From: Anaerobaca lacustris
GTDB taxonomy: Bacteria > Planctomycetota > Phycisphaerae > Sedimentisphaerales > Anaerobacaceae
Reading direction: 5' to 3'
Length of the DNA: 64,000 bases
Assembly: GCF_030012215.1 (NCBI RefSeq)
Contig: NZ_JASCXX010000002.1
Coordinates: 248,001-312,000 of the forward strand
The position numbers and the translations under genes are program-made. Every line of letters starts with the position of its first letter. Within the stretch, counting starts at the first letter, position 1. Below the pieces are notes generated by a model. It was given only the letters and a program-made list of their open reading frames with translations, ran no database searches and had not been told where the DNA came from. Below, one piece after another: positions 42,309 through 51,142 of the stretch.

Positions 42309-44030
42309 TCAGTCGTCTTCGGTGATGCTCTTGGCCACTCTGAAGACCTCCTCGGGGGTCGTCAGGCCCTGCACCACCTTGCCGATGCCGTCGTGCACCA
42401 TGCTGATGTGGTCGGACGGGGCCTCCCGAACGATCTGCTCGGTCGTCGGCCGCGTCGCGATCAGTTCCCGCAGCTTCGTGGTGATGCGGAGCAACTCGAA
42501 GATCCCGACCCGCCCGGTCAGCCCGGTCTGATTGCACTCTTCGCAACCGGCGCCGTGGTAGAATCGGGTCCCTGGCTTGATCTCGGTCGAACCGCCCAGA
42601 TTCGCCAGGAGGGTCTCGTCGGGATGATAGGGCTCTTTGCACTTCGGGCAGATCGTCCGCACCAGACGCTGTGCGAGAATGCCTTCCAGCGAACTGGCCA
42701 GCAGGAACGGCTCGACCCCCATGTCGATCAGCCGTGTCACCGCGCCGGCCGCGTCGTTGGTGTGCAGTGTCGAAAACACCATGTGCCCCGTCAGGGCCGC
42801 CCGGATCGCGATGTCCGCCGTTTCCCGGTCGCGAATCTCGCCGACCATGATGATGTCGGGGTCGTGCCGGAGAATATGACGAAGGCCCGTGGCGAAGGTC
42901 AGTCCGCGCTTGGCGTTGACGGGCATCTGGTTGATCCCGTCGAGCTGGTATTCCACCGGGTCCTCGATGGTGATCATCTTCACAGCCGGCGAGTAGATCT
43001 TGTTCAGGGCCGCATAGAGCGTCGTCGTCTTGCCCGAGCCGGTCGGACCGGTCACGAGAACGATGCCGTGCGTCTTTCGCAGGCACTTCGCAAAGCCGTC
43101 GAGCGTCTGCGGATTCATGCCCAGGTCGCCCAGATTGATCAGCGAAGCGGTCCGGTCGAGCAGGCGCAACTCCACCGCCTCGCCGAAGACCGTCGGCACG
43201 GTCGAGACGCGGATGTCGATCTTGCCGCTGTTGCCCATGAACTCGATGTGGCCGTCCTGCGGAACGAAACGCTCGGCGATGTTCATGTCGGCCATGATCT
43301 TGATGCGGGAGACGATGGCCGCCTGGAGCCGCTTGGACGAGGGCGTCTTCTCGACGAGCATGCCGTCGATTCGATACTTGATCTTGACCTCGTGCTCGAA
43401 CGGCTCGATGTGGATATCGCTGGCGCGGGCCTCGATGGCCTCGAAGATGATCAGGTTCACCAGGTTCACCAGGGAGGGCTCGCGGGCCAGTTCGTGAAGT
43501 CTGGCCGGGGAGAAATCGCCGCTGCCGCCCTGCTCTTCGCTGCGGTGCTCGGCCGGGGCCAGATCGTCCAGCATCCTGGCGACGTTGCTGCCGTAGAATC
43601 GCAGCACCGCATGTTCGAGTTGGATGGGTTCGGCGTAGTATCGCTGGACGAGGCATCCGGTGACGAGCCTCAGATCCTCCATCACCTGCGGCCGAAACGG
43701 ATCGATCATAGCCACAGCCAGACGCCCGTTCTGCCGCCACAGAGGAAGGATGTTGTACTTGCTGACCAGGTCGGCCGGCACCAGGGCGATCACGTCGCCT
43801 CCGATCGAGATCTCGGACAGATCGACCTTCTCGATGCCCGCCTGGACCGCCAGCGCCTCGTTCAACTGGGCCTGCGTGACGTAACCCAGGTCGAGGAGGA
43901 TCTGCCCGAGACGCCTGTGCTTGACCTTCTGCTCGGCCAACGCCACACCCAGATCGGCCTCATCGAGGTATGCCTTCTCGCACAACAACTCGCCCAGTCG
44001 TTTTCTCTTTACGCTGCTACCCGCATCCAT
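42309..44030 (-). CDS. gspE: GspE secretion ATPase
   Basis: A 573-residue traffic ATPase that powers pseudopilus assembly. An N-terminal MshEN-type domain (LGELLCEKAYLDEADLGVAL; ILLDLGYVTQAQLNEALA) is followed by the N2 domain and the ATPase core: Walker A GPTGSGKTTTLYAAL, the Asp box IRDRETADIAIRAALTGHMV with EIRDRET, His box FSTLHTNDAAGAVTRL, and the tetra-Cys zinc module C-x2-C ... C-x2-C (CPKCKEPY and CEECNQTG). Basis for calling it GspE and not PilB is the operon context. It is the first gene of the secretion operon, with a promoter candidate just upstream. Confidence 0.95.
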   Translation of the reverse strand: MDAGSSVKRKRLGELLCEKAYLDEADLGVALAEQKVKHRRLGQILLDLGYVTQAQLNEALAVQAGIEKVDLSEISIGGDVIALVPADLVSKYNILPLWRQNGRLAVAMIDPFRPQVMEDLRLVTGCLVQRYYAEPIQLEHAVLRFYGSNVARMLDDLAPAEHRSEEQGGSGDFSPARLHELAREPSLVNLVNLIIFEAIEARASDIHIEPFEHEVKIKYRIDGMLVEKTPSSKRLQAAIVSRIKIMADMNIAERFVPQDGHIEFMGNSGKIDIRVSTVPTVFGEAVELRLLDRTASLINLGDLGMNPQTLDGFAKCLRKTHGIVLVTGPTGSGKTTTLYAALNKIYSPAVKMITIEDPVEYQLDGINQMPVNAKRGLTFATGLRHILRHDPDIIMVGEIRDRETADIAIRAALTGHMVFSTLHTNDAAGAVTRLIDMGVEPFLLASSLEGILAQRLVRTICPKCKEPYHPDETLLANLGGSTEIKPGTRFYHGAGCEECNQTGLTGRVGIFELLRITTKLRELIATRPTTEQIVREAPSDHISMVHDGIGKVVQGLTTPEEVFRVAKSITEDD

Positions 44031-44076
44031 CCGTATCTTAATAGCCTCATTTCAACCGTGCAGCCCCCACGAAGGG

Positions 44077-44105
44077 AGCCTAATTCAATTCGGTCCTTGC
44101 GTCAA
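44077..44105 (-). promoter_or_regulatory. Promoter candidate for the type II secretion operon
   Basis: On the minus strand TTGACG (44105-44100) and TAGGCT (44082-44077) are 17 bases apart; the -35 box matches five of six but the -10 box only three. It is the best sigma-70 pattern in the region before gspE and would give a leader of about 40 bases. Confidence 0.35.
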
Positions 44106-44849
44106 GGAGCCACAGGGACTGCGTCTGGCCCGGGCTGCCCTGCCCGGCCCCGAGGAACTCAGCGCATCACCGGGTCGCAGACAATACAGTGTCCGGATGG
44201 ACGAAGCCAGACCATCGCAGCCGGGCGCACGCCGACGTACCCTCCACAGGGTCCCCGCCGTTTCACTGTTATCAGACGCCTGTGAAGGCCGTTTTGTTAC
44301 ACAAAAATGGGTTCTTGTACGTTTATTCGTGTCACACAGGGGTGTCGGCCGGAGCCGGCGGAATCGCCCTGGGGGGCGGAAAATTGATTTGACAGTCCCC
44401 CGAACGCGTATGACAATCGCACTCAAAGCAGTGGCCGCTCCGGCGGCGATGTGGGATTTCTCCAGGAATCCACCGGGTTTTCCGGACGCGATGCATGCGT
44501 GGTCCGTGCCCGATACGGTCGTTTCGCTTGTCATTATATGTCCGTTTTGTCGACGCAAAGCTGAGGCTGCCGAAGGAAGTTGGCCGCCTCCGGACGACCA
44601 GGGTCGTGCAGATGCACGGAGAAGGCATCGGGATTTCACTGGAGGACAAGCAGGGATGCGGATATCCAGGCACAGGACGGGTGGCGACCGATCGCGCCCC
44701 TGTCCGTTTTGGGGGTCGTATCGGATCATCTACGGGGCTGGGATTTCCCGGGATATCGCCGGGCAGGCCATTGCGCGGCGGAAAATCGAACGCAGGATCG
44801 CCTTCGGCGGTCGGGATCTCCCAGTCGGTCTTCACAAGGAGGTGGCCAT
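44106..44849. other. Intergenic region between the secretion operon and the HEAT gene
   Basis: About 740 bases without a convincing gene. It contains a small hairpin CCGGGC-TGCCCT-GCCCGG near 44130, an AT-richer patch around 44285-44345 with TTGTAC and TTTATT runs, and TTGACA near 44389 whose downstream -10 is poor. A hairpin GAGGCTGCC/GGCCGCCTC (one mismatch) lies at about 44563-44591. It may be the leader of the HEAT gene, but I cannot assign a function. Confidence 0.4.
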
Positions 44850-45332
44850 ATGAGGCTGGAGAGAAGGAAACCATCGGGACGGGAAAAGGACGAGGAGGCC
44901 GTCAAGCTTCTGGCGAAGCTGCGAGAGCAGTTGTACAGCGCGAACATCTCGATCGTTCGCCAAAGCGCGTTCCGCCTTTCCTGGATGCAGGAGGATGGGC
45001 TGGACATCCTGACGGAAGCGCTATTCGGCAATTCACCTCGACGAACCAAGGGGGCGGCGGCGTACGGACTGCGGAAGATGCGGGGCCGCATGCGCAAGTG
45101 CGCCGAGGAAACGCTAATCGAAGGACTCAAACACCCCGACGCCAAGACGGCGGAGATTTGCGGTAATGCCCTGATCGTGCTCAAGAGGGGCAAACAGGCC
45201 GGCAAAGGGGGGCCGCGCAGCAAGGGCAAGAACCCCAAATTTCAGATTCGAGAGATCCCCAACAAAATGCGGCGGAAGCGGGCGCCCGTCGAGGCGAAGA
45301 AGCCGAACGACCGCGCACCCCGCAGACGCTGA
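44850..45332 (+). CDS. Small HEAT-repeat-like protein
   Basis: A 160-residue, strongly basic protein of unknown role. Residues 25-110 read as two to three HEAT-type helical pairs (VRQSAFRLSWMQEDGLDILT; RTKGAAAYGLRKMRGRMRK; LIEGLKHPDAKTAEICGNAL), spaced about 35 residues as in armadillo/HEAT solenoids. A Lys/Arg/Pro-rich tail follows (GKQAGKGGPRSKGKNPK; KMRRKRAPVEAKKP) and may bind nucleic acid or ribosome, which is inference. AGGAGG seven bases before ATG 44850 is a near-ideal ribosome site, so the start is secure. It stands alone in a gene-poor region. Confidence 0.8.
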   Translation: MRLERRKPSGREKDEEAVKLLAKLREQLYSANISIVRQSAFRLSWMQEDGLDILTEALFGNSPRRTKGAAAYGLRKMRGRMRKCAEETLIEGLKHPDAKTAEICGNALIVLKRGKQAGKGGPRSKGKNPKFQIREIPNKMRRKRAPVEAKKPNDRAPRRR

Positions 45333-45450
45333 CGCCTCGGCCTCGTTACGGAAATGCCCGAGTCGGCGTGCCAGGCCCGGACGGGCTGTGTGCCGCACGT
45401 CGGTTTCCAGACGCCCCGCTCGGCCGGCCGCAGTTTTCGGCAGTTTTGCC

Positions 45451-45479
45451 TTGACAGACGGTCGCAGAGATGGTATACG
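45451..45479 (+). promoter_or_regulatory. Strong sigma-70-type promoter in a gene-poor region
   Basis: Perfect TTGACA (45451-45456), 17-base spacer, then TATACG (45474-45479). It lies 118 bases after the HEAT stop and points at a stretch whose only candidate product is a 73-residue protein or an RNA. It is the best promoter match in the window. Confidence 0.65.
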
Positions 45480-45550
45480 AGCGACCATTGGCGTTCCCTC
45501 ATAGGAGGAGGGCCCCGCCGAAAGCCACCAACTGGGAAGGTGGTCTTCTC

Positions 45551-45772
45551 ATGGATGAAGACGCGTGTGGAGCATGCGTTGAACAGGGATCTGTCGGCGC
45601 TGGTGTGGCCGGCGGAGATCGCCTCAAGGAGGCACGGAAGTGGATTCGCAGGGAGCACGTAACGGACTACATTGGGTGGTCGGGGTCGCAGAGGAAACCA
45701 CCTCTGTGTTCCCACGGACCTTGGGGGTCGCAACGGGGGGACCGCACGCCGTCGGGCTCGGTTCCATTCTGA
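45551..45772 (+). CDS. Possible small protein, 73 residues, or part of a structured RNA
   Basis: ATG 45551 has AAGGTGG seven bases upstream, and the frame runs to TGA at 45770-45772. It lies about 65 bases after the expected start of the transcript from the 45451 promoter. The first half looks protein-like (DRLKEARKWIRREHVTDYIG); the second half is rich in Gly, Pro, Ser and Arg and contains Cys residues at the N-terminus (ACGACVEQ). The leader has a hairpin CCACC...GGTGG covering the ribosome site. Inside it are overlapping alternative hairpins (GGTGGT/ACCACC and CAGAGG/CCTCTG, 45675-45706), so an RNA gene is equally possible. Unknown function. Confidence 0.4.
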   Translation: MDEDACGACVEQGSVGAGVAGGDRLKEARKWIRREHVTDYIGWSGSQRKPPLCSHGPWGSQRGDRTPSGSVPF

Positions 45773-45956
45773 AGAATCCGTGCCAACACAACTCGCTCGT
45801 CCTTCCCGCCGAACGGCTTCGTCATCGCGCATCGTGCCGTGACCACAACGAACGATTCCTGTTCCCACAAGACAGAAATCGACATCTTCCTTTCTTGTTT
45901 CATGACGCTCGCGTCGAATGGGGTCGGTCGGCTACGGAATGCTGAGCGACCCGCGC

Positions 45957-45997
45957 GGATTGGCGCCGGAGGCCTTCGACCCCTCCGGCGCCAATCC
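45957..45997. repeat. Perfect 16-bp inverted repeat
   Basis: GGATTGGCGCCGGAGG (45957-45972) and its exact complement (45982-45997) with a nine-base loop. No U-tract on either side, so it is not a standard terminator, though it would form a very stable hairpin in RNA or cruciform in DNA. The region 45773-46164 around it holds no gene that I can support. Confidence 0.8.
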
Positions 45998-46164
45998 AAT
46001 GCGAACGCCCCTTGGTACAAGGCGGCGTGAAGGATATGAAACGATCGCGGGGATGCCCAGGCGATCGATCGCTTCGACAGAAGGCCTTAAGCCAAATGTC
46101 AACAGGGTCCTGACCCGATCCCGACGGTGTCAGGCATACCCCAGGCAATTGGCCTTTACCATGA

Positions 46165-46191
46165 AAGGGCGGACCGGATCGGTCCGCCCTT
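46165..46191 (-). terminator. Hairpin terminator after the 158-residue hypothetical gene
   Basis: Perfect 11-bp stem AAGGGCGGACC/GGTCCGCCCTT with a five-base loop, 45 bases past the stop of the minus-strand gene. On the minus strand the stem ends in CCCTTTCAT, a short U-run, so it is a plausible intrinsic terminator. Confidence 0.65.
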
Positions 46192-46235
46192 CTCGTTGAT
46201 CTGCAACCTGCCGGCCCGGACCTGTCGATCGCCGG

Positions 46236-46712
46236 TCAGAGCGAGGGCAGAAACGAAGCGCCCGCGTCCGTGTCGGACATCGCGTCCGAAGAGGCGCCTT
46301 GGCGGGGCGGATGCGTCGTCGTGATGTGAAAATGGCCGTCCTCGAAGACCATATCGTCGATATCGACGCCGCGAATCCAACCCCGGACGATCCGATTGAC
46401 GTCCACATAGAGCGTGGGATATTCCCACCGTCCGCCATGGTCGCTCAGACGCAGCGAATCGACCATTTTCTCCACGAGCCAGTCGAACGTGTCGATCAGA
46501 CGGTTGGTCACCAGTTGAAACGCGATATGACCGTCGTCGAAACCGGCGAATCGTACGCTGACCCGGACCGATTTGAGCACGGGCCACGACGTCTTGACCT
46601 TCAGCTTGATCTCCTGGCCTTCCGTCTCGATCTCGGTCACCTGGTCCGGGATCAGCTCGTTGGCGTGCAGGATATCGAGAAGCTCATCTGCCGATACAAC
46701 GATTTTTGCCAT
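46236..46712 (-). CDS. Hypothetical protein, 158 residues
   Basis: Not recognised. A soluble, acidic protein without signal peptide or membrane helix. It alternates short strands and helices (IVVSADELLDILHANELIPD; KSVRVSVRFAGFDDGHIAFQ; DTFDWLVEKMVDSLRL; YVDVNRIVRGWIRGVDIDDM) and ends with a His-containing GHFHITTTHPP and a disordered tail. The pattern suggests a small alpha/beta domain. It has its own terminator-like hairpin downstream, and the esterase gene starts its own transcription upstream, so the functional link to neighbours is unclear. Confidence 0.75.
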   Translation of the reverse strand: MAKIVVSADELLDILHANELIPDQVTEIETEGQEIKLKVKTSWPVLKSVRVSVRFAGFDDGHIAFQLVTNRLIDTFDWLVEKMVDSLRLSDHGGRWEYPTLYVDVNRIVRGWIRGVDIDDMVFEDGHFHITTTHPPRQGASSDAMSDTDAGASFLPSL

Positions 46713-46777
46713 AACCTTGGATTCCTCGAAACTCCAAGCGATATCTTACCATGTCGAAGCCAGAAATGAAGGTGCGG

Positions 46778-48805
46778 TCACAGGGGCTGGCCCATGGCGT
46801 CGAGGGGCTCGGTGACAACGATCCGATCGCCCAGAGCCCGCACGAGGTCGGGCAGGTCGTACACCCCCAGCGCTCCATGCACCACGTTCACAAGCTGGTG
46901 GTGCGACCGGCCGGATGCGATCACATCGGCCCACGAGCGCAGGCCGCCCATCAGTCGCACGGAACCGAAAAGATCCGGCTCCAACGCCGCCGCATGCAAA
47001 GCAGGCACGCAGGCGTTGCCCACGGCGATCACATCTACGGGCCCGTTGGTCCTATCGGACAGCAGAGACGCACAGATCAGGATGTCCTCGGTTCGCATCC
47101 CGACGTAGGACCGGCCCAGCAGATAGGCCGTCAGCACGTCCTTCGTGTTCGGCCCGAACCGTCCGCCGCCCCAGCCGTGCCGGGATTGTGTTTCCCCGGT
47201 GCCGCGCAGATCCACGGCCACAACCATCCGGCCGGCCTTGAGGAGTTCGTCGATCGGCCCGTCCGGCCCGGCGTCCGCCTCTTTGCCGCCTTCGTGAAGA
47301 TACAGCAGCGCGTTGCCCACGGAATCCCCCCTTGGATGGAACACCAGGGCCGGCAGGTACAAGCCGTCTTCGAGCGTGAGGACGACCTTTCGAATGCGCC
47401 GGCCGTCCTGCTCGATGAGTTCGGGTTCCTGAATCTGCGACTGGGGCAACTCCGCGAGAGGCCTCACGCCGGCAGTCCGCCGGACGTGTTCGGATAGAAC
47501 CGCCCATCCAAATATCGCCCAAAGCCCCTCACGACGCGCGGCCAATTCATCGGCGAACTGGCGATTCAGGTCGTATGTCGAACGCGCCCCGGCCAGGTGC
47601 ATCACCTGCCCATCGGGTGTGCAGCGGGCCTCGTCCTCATCGAGCAACACGATGTTCGGCTCGGCAATCGCCACGTCCTTCCCAAGCAGCCATCGCGACA
47701 TCCAGCGTGCGATGCCCTCCCGCTGGGTCCGGTTGTAGTTGTGGGTGGCGTCGTTTTCCAGCAGGTCGATCCGCTCGGCGGCATCCAGCCGCGTATACAG
47801 GCGCTTGGCCGACCGAAACGACGTCCACGTCCCATGGATGTCGAAGAAATCCTTCGTCGCCGCGCAGATGAGGATCGGCATGGGCGCCCGCATCATCAGA
47901 TAATCCGCATGATCCATCCCGAATGCCAGTTGTCCGAAGACATTCTGCTCGGCGTCCTGGGGCCCGATGGTCGAGAGCAGTGCCTCGAAGCTGGTGATAT
48001 AGCAACTCGGGGCGGCGACCCGAATGCGGTCGTCCAGCGCCATCAGGTGGGAGGTCTGCGTTCCCCCGCCGCTGTTGCCCGTACAGCCAATGCGGTCCGG
48101 GTCGATCTCCGGGCGGGATTGCAGGTAGTCCACCGCTCGCATGGAATCCCAGAGCATGAACCGAGCCGTGTTCTGGCCCAGCAGGATGCTGCCGACGCCG
48201 ACCATCGTGTGGGCGGTGGTGCCCCAGAGCCCGGGCAATTCGGCCGGCATCTGGCTGCGCTCGCCCTGATCGATCGGATCGAACACGAGGGCCGCCATGC
48301 CGTTGAGAGCCAGCAGAGCCCCCATCGTCTGATAGGCCTCATACGCTTTGGCTTGAGAGGCATGCCCGCACGGCACGAGGACGCCGGGGAATGGGGATGG
48401 GTGCCTGCCGCGATCCGGCAGAAACAGCAAGGCCGTGACATAGTGCTTCGGCTGGCTCTCGAAGATGATCTTCTCGACTGTATATCCATCGCGGTCGATC
48501 ACGCCGGTCACATGCGGATTCAGAGGCGTTCTCTCCGGCAGGCTGCCAATCGCATGGAGAAACTGCTCACGCAGGTTCTTCTGATAGGCGGCAATCTGGT
48601 CTGGCGCCGTCCGTTGCTCGTACTGCTGCCGCCACTGCTCGAACAACGGCTGCGCCTGCCGCGACAGATACCGCGACATCATTTCGTGGCTGGGACCGCC
48701 GTCGAGGGTCTCCGGCAGAACGCGCAGGCTTGCACCCGCCAAAACGACGGCTTCCATCATCAGGCACAGGGCCACAATCGTTGCGATCCTCATCTTCGTT
48801 CTCAT
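46778..48805 (-). CDS. Secreted alpha/beta hydrolase, acetylxylan-esterase-like
   Basis: A 675-residue exported protein with a signal peptide (RIATIVALCLMMEAVVLAGA). Two hydrolase-like halves are visible. In the first, the nucleophile elbow is GCTGNSGGGTQTSHLMALD, about residue 240, with VLVPCGHASQAKAYEAYQ upstream (oxyanion region) and LILICAATKDFFDIHGT downstream (acid-residue strand), as in AXE1/dienelactone-type esterases. The second half, with VVAVDLRGTGET and HDALYLHEGGKE-like segments, lacks an obvious Ser elbow. Substrate probably a plant or algal polysaccharide ester; this is inference from neighbours GH127 and GH10. Start ATG 48805 has GAGGAG upstream. Confidence 0.85.
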   Translation of the reverse strand: MRTKMRIATIVALCLMMEAVVLAGASLRVLPETLDGGPSHEMMSRYLSRQAQPLFEQWRQQYEQRTAPDQIAAYQKNLREQFLHAIGSLPERTPLNPHVTGVIDRDGYTVEKIIFESQPKHYVTALLFLPDRGRHPSPFPGVLVPCGHASQAKAYEAYQTMGALLALNGMAALVFDPIDQGERSQMPAELPGLWGTTAHTMVGVGSILLGQNTARFMLWDSMRAVDYLQSRPEIDPDRIGCTGNSGGGTQTSHLMALDDRIRVAAPSCYITSFEALLSTIGPQDAEQNVFGQLAFGMDHADYLMMRAPMPILICAATKDFFDIHGTWTSFRSAKRLYTRLDAAERIDLLENDATHNYNRTQREGIARWMSRWLLGKDVAIAEPNIVLLDEDEARCTPDGQVMHLAGARSTYDLNRQFADELAARREGLWAIFGWAVLSEHVRRTAGVRPLAELPQSQIQEPELIEQDGRRIRKVVLTLEDGLYLPALVFHPRGDSVGNALLYLHEGGKEADAGPDGPIDELLKAGRMVVAVDLRGTGETQSRHGWGGGRFGPNTKDVLTAYLLGRSYVGMRTEDILICASLLSDRTNGPVDVIAVGNACVPALHAAALEPDLFGSVRLMGGLRSWADVIASGRSHHQLVNVVHGALGVYDLPDLVRALGDRIVVTEPLDAMGQPL

Positions 48806-48862
48806 GCTGTCTCCTCGATTGTCCACGCGAACATCCTCGTTTGGCAGGCTCGTTCAGACCCC

Positions 48863-48891
48863 ATCATAGCGCCGAGGGCGGTCGTCGTCCA
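48863..48891 (-). promoter_or_regulatory. Sigma-70-type promoter for the esterase gene
   Basis: Minus-strand TGGACG (48891-48886) and TATGAT (48868-48863) with a 17-base spacer; four and five matches. It would start transcription about 50 bases before ATG 48805. The divergent GH127 gene begins at 49044; I see no clear promoter for it in the 238-base gap. Confidence 0.55.
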
Positions 48892-49043
48892 TCCAGTTCC
48901 CGCAGCAACGCGCCCGTGCCGCTTGAATCCAAGAGGGATTGCCGATAGGATTGGCGGCCAGATGATCCGACGCGGCCGGAGTCGCCCCATCGGGAGAAGC
49001 CGAGCCGCTGAACGTGGCCCAGTATCAATGAAGGGGACGACCC

Positions 49044-51071
49044 ATGAGCGCATCGTCGATCGAACGCCGCCAGTTCCTGGCCGGCATCGCCGCCGGCGCG
49101 GCCGCCGCTGCCGTATCACCACTTTCCAATGTGGGGGCGGCCCCCTCTCGTGTGACAAGCTTTCTGCGCAGCCGTGGGTCCGCATCGGGCCTCGCCGAGC
49201 CGGCATTTCGCCCGCTGCCGCTTGGATCGGTCCGTCCCGAAGGCTGGCTGCGACGTCAGCTTCGCCTTCAGGCCGACGGCTTGAGCGGGCACCTCGACGA
49301 GTTCTGGCCGGACGTGAGTCAGAGCCAGTGGTTCGGCGGCAAGGCCGAGGGCTGGGAGCGGGCCCCATATTGGCTCGACGGCGTCATCCCGCTGGCCTGG
49401 GCCCTGGGCGACGAGCGTCTTGAGGCCAAGGTGAAGAAATACGTCGATCACATCGTGGCACACCAGCGGCCCGACGGATGGTATGCGCCGTACCCGCTCG
49501 ACGCCGGCGCCCGCCCGTACGATCTCTGGGCGATCCTGCTGGCGAACAAGGTGCTCGTCCAGTACCACGAGGCCACCGGCGACGCCGCCGTCCTTCAGGC
49601 AGTGGCGCGGAACCTGCGTGTGACCCTGGATGCGCTGGATCGGACCCCTCTGTTCAACTGGGGCAGGTTCCGCTGGTTCGAGGGGCTCATCTCCGCGTAT
49701 TATGTGTACGAGCTGAGTGGTGAGGACTGGCTGCTGGACCTGGCGCGCAAGTTCTGCGATCAGGGATTCGATTACATGGGGTTCTACGACGGCGAGGACG
49801 TGACCATGCCGACACCGCGTCGCGGCCTGTGGCGGTACGACAAGCACGTCGTCAATACGGGCATGGCTCTGAAGGCCTATGCCCTCTCGTGGCGTCTGAC
49901 CCGCCGGCAGGCCGAGCGGGCCTTCCCCACCCGAATGCTGGAGATCCTCGACCGCTATCACGGCCAGGTGACGGGCATGTTCACCGGCGACGAGTGCATC
50001 GCTGGCAAGAACCCGGTCCAGGGAACGGAACTGTGCGCCGTCGTCGAGGCGATGTACTCGCTGGAACATCTCGTCTCGGTCACGGGCGATCCAGCCTTTG
50101 CCGACCGTCTGGAGCGAATCGCGTTCAACGCCCTGCCGGCCACGTTCGCCCCCGACATGTGGTCCCACCAATACAACCAGCAGGTCAACCAGATCCAGTG
50201 CACGATCAACCCGGACCACATGTGGAGCACGAACGGCCCGGAGTCGAACATCTACGGCCTGGAGCCCAATTACGGCTGCTGCACATCGAACATGCACCAA
50301 GGCTGGCCCAAGTTTGCCACGCATCTGTGGATGCGCGCCGGCGACGGGATCGCCGCTGTGGCCTACGCGCCCAGCGCGGTCCGTCTCGAGACGCGGGGTG
50401 CGGCGGTTCGCGTGGCTCTCGACACCGACTATCCGTTCCGCGAGACGCTCAAGCTCACGGTGACGACCGATAAACCGGCCCGCTTCCCGCTTCTTCTGCG
50501 CGTGCCTGCCTGGGCCGAGGGGGCGACGATCCGCGTTGCCGATGGTTCCCCCCGGCGTCTGAAGCCCGGCTCGTTCCATAAAGTCGAGCGGGAATGGAAC
50601 GGTGCCGTCGAGGTGGACTTACGCTTCCCGATGCAGGTCAAGACGTCGCGTCGCTACCACGAGGCCGTCGCCGTGGAACGGGGCCCGCTCGTTTACTCAT
50701 TGAAGCTGGGCGAGAGGTGGACCCGCGTGAACGAGGACAAGCCGCACCGCGAGCTTCCCCATGCCGATTTCGAAGTCCGGCCCACAACGCCCTGGAACTA
50801 CGCCCTGATTCTGGATGAAGACGATCCCCAGGCAAGCGTCACATTCGAAGAGCAGCGGGTGGGCGACAGACCCTTCTCACCCGACGGCGCGGGCATGGTC
50901 GCCAAGGTCAAGGGCCGCCGACTGCCCAACTGGAGGCAGGCGCACGGCTGGGCCGCCGAAGTCCCGCCGGGACCCCAGAGGTCCGCTGAGCCCATCGAGG
51001 AGCTGACGCTCATCCCCTACGGCTGCACGAACATCCGTGTGACGGAGTTTCCCCGCCTCGAACGGCAATAG
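49044..51071 (+). CDS. Tat-exported beta-L-arabinofuranosidase, glycoside hydrolase family 127
   Basis: A 675-residue enzyme expected to release beta-L-arabinofuranose from plant glycans. A twin-arginine signal (ERRQFLAGIAAGAAAAAVSP) is followed by the (alpha/alpha)6 barrel of GH127/DUF1680: WLRRQLRLQADGLSGHLDEF near the start, WFEGLISAYYVYELSGEDW, FTGDECIAGKNPVQGTELCA with the Glu-Cys zinc/catalytic site, and NYGCCTSNMHQGWPKFATHL with the nucleophile Cys pair. A beta-sandwich region ends the protein (LLRVPAWAEGATIRVADG). Length is typical. ATG 49044 has AGGGGAC upstream. It stands alone on the plus strand between divergent and convergent neighbours. Confidence 0.93.
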   Translation: MSASSIERRQFLAGIAAGAAAAAVSPLSNVGAAPSRVTSFLRSRGSASGLAEPAFRPLPLGSVRPEGWLRRQLRLQADGLSGHLDEFWPDVSQSQWFGGKAEGWERAPYWLDGVIPLAWALGDERLEAKVKKYVDHIVAHQRPDGWYAPYPLDAGARPYDLWAILLANKVLVQYHEATGDAAVLQAVARNLRVTLDALDRTPLFNWGRFRWFEGLISAYYVYELSGEDWLLDLARKFCDQGFDYMGFYDGEDVTMPTPRRGLWRYDKHVVNTGMALKAYALSWRLTRRQAERAFPTRMLEILDRYHGQVTGMFTGDECIAGKNPVQGTELCAVVEAMYSLEHLVSVTGDPAFADRLERIAFNALPATFAPDMWSHQYNQQVNQIQCTINPDHMWSTNGPESNIYGLEPNYGCCTSNMHQGWPKFATHLWMRAGDGIAAVAYAPSAVRLETRGAAVRVALDTDYPFRETLKLTVTTDKPARFPLLLRVPAWAEGATIRVADGSPRRLKPGSFHKVEREWNGAVEVDLRFPMQVKTSRRYHEAVAVERGPLVYSLKLGERWTRVNEDKPHRELPHADFEVRPTTPWNYALILDEDDPQASVTFEEQRVGDRPFSPDGAGMVAKVKGRRLPNWRQAHGWAAEVPPGPQRSAEPIEELTLIPYGCTNIRVTEFPRLERQ

Positions 51072-51142
51072 AGACGGCGTCCAGGGCACTTTCTCGCGGA
51101 CCGAAGCGGCGCCGGCCGACCGACATACGTCCGTCGCCGACG

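Noticed and set aside
44388-44416. TTGACA near 44389 as a promoter for the HEAT gene.
   Set aside because: No adequate -10 box occurs at 16-18 bases, so I did not list it.
44552-44561. GACGCAAAGC, identical to a conserved box of the c-di-GMP-I (GEMM) riboswitch.
   Set aside because: The upstream half (GGCAAA and a GAAA-capped stem) is missing, and the sequence before it does not pair as required, so I consider it a chance match.
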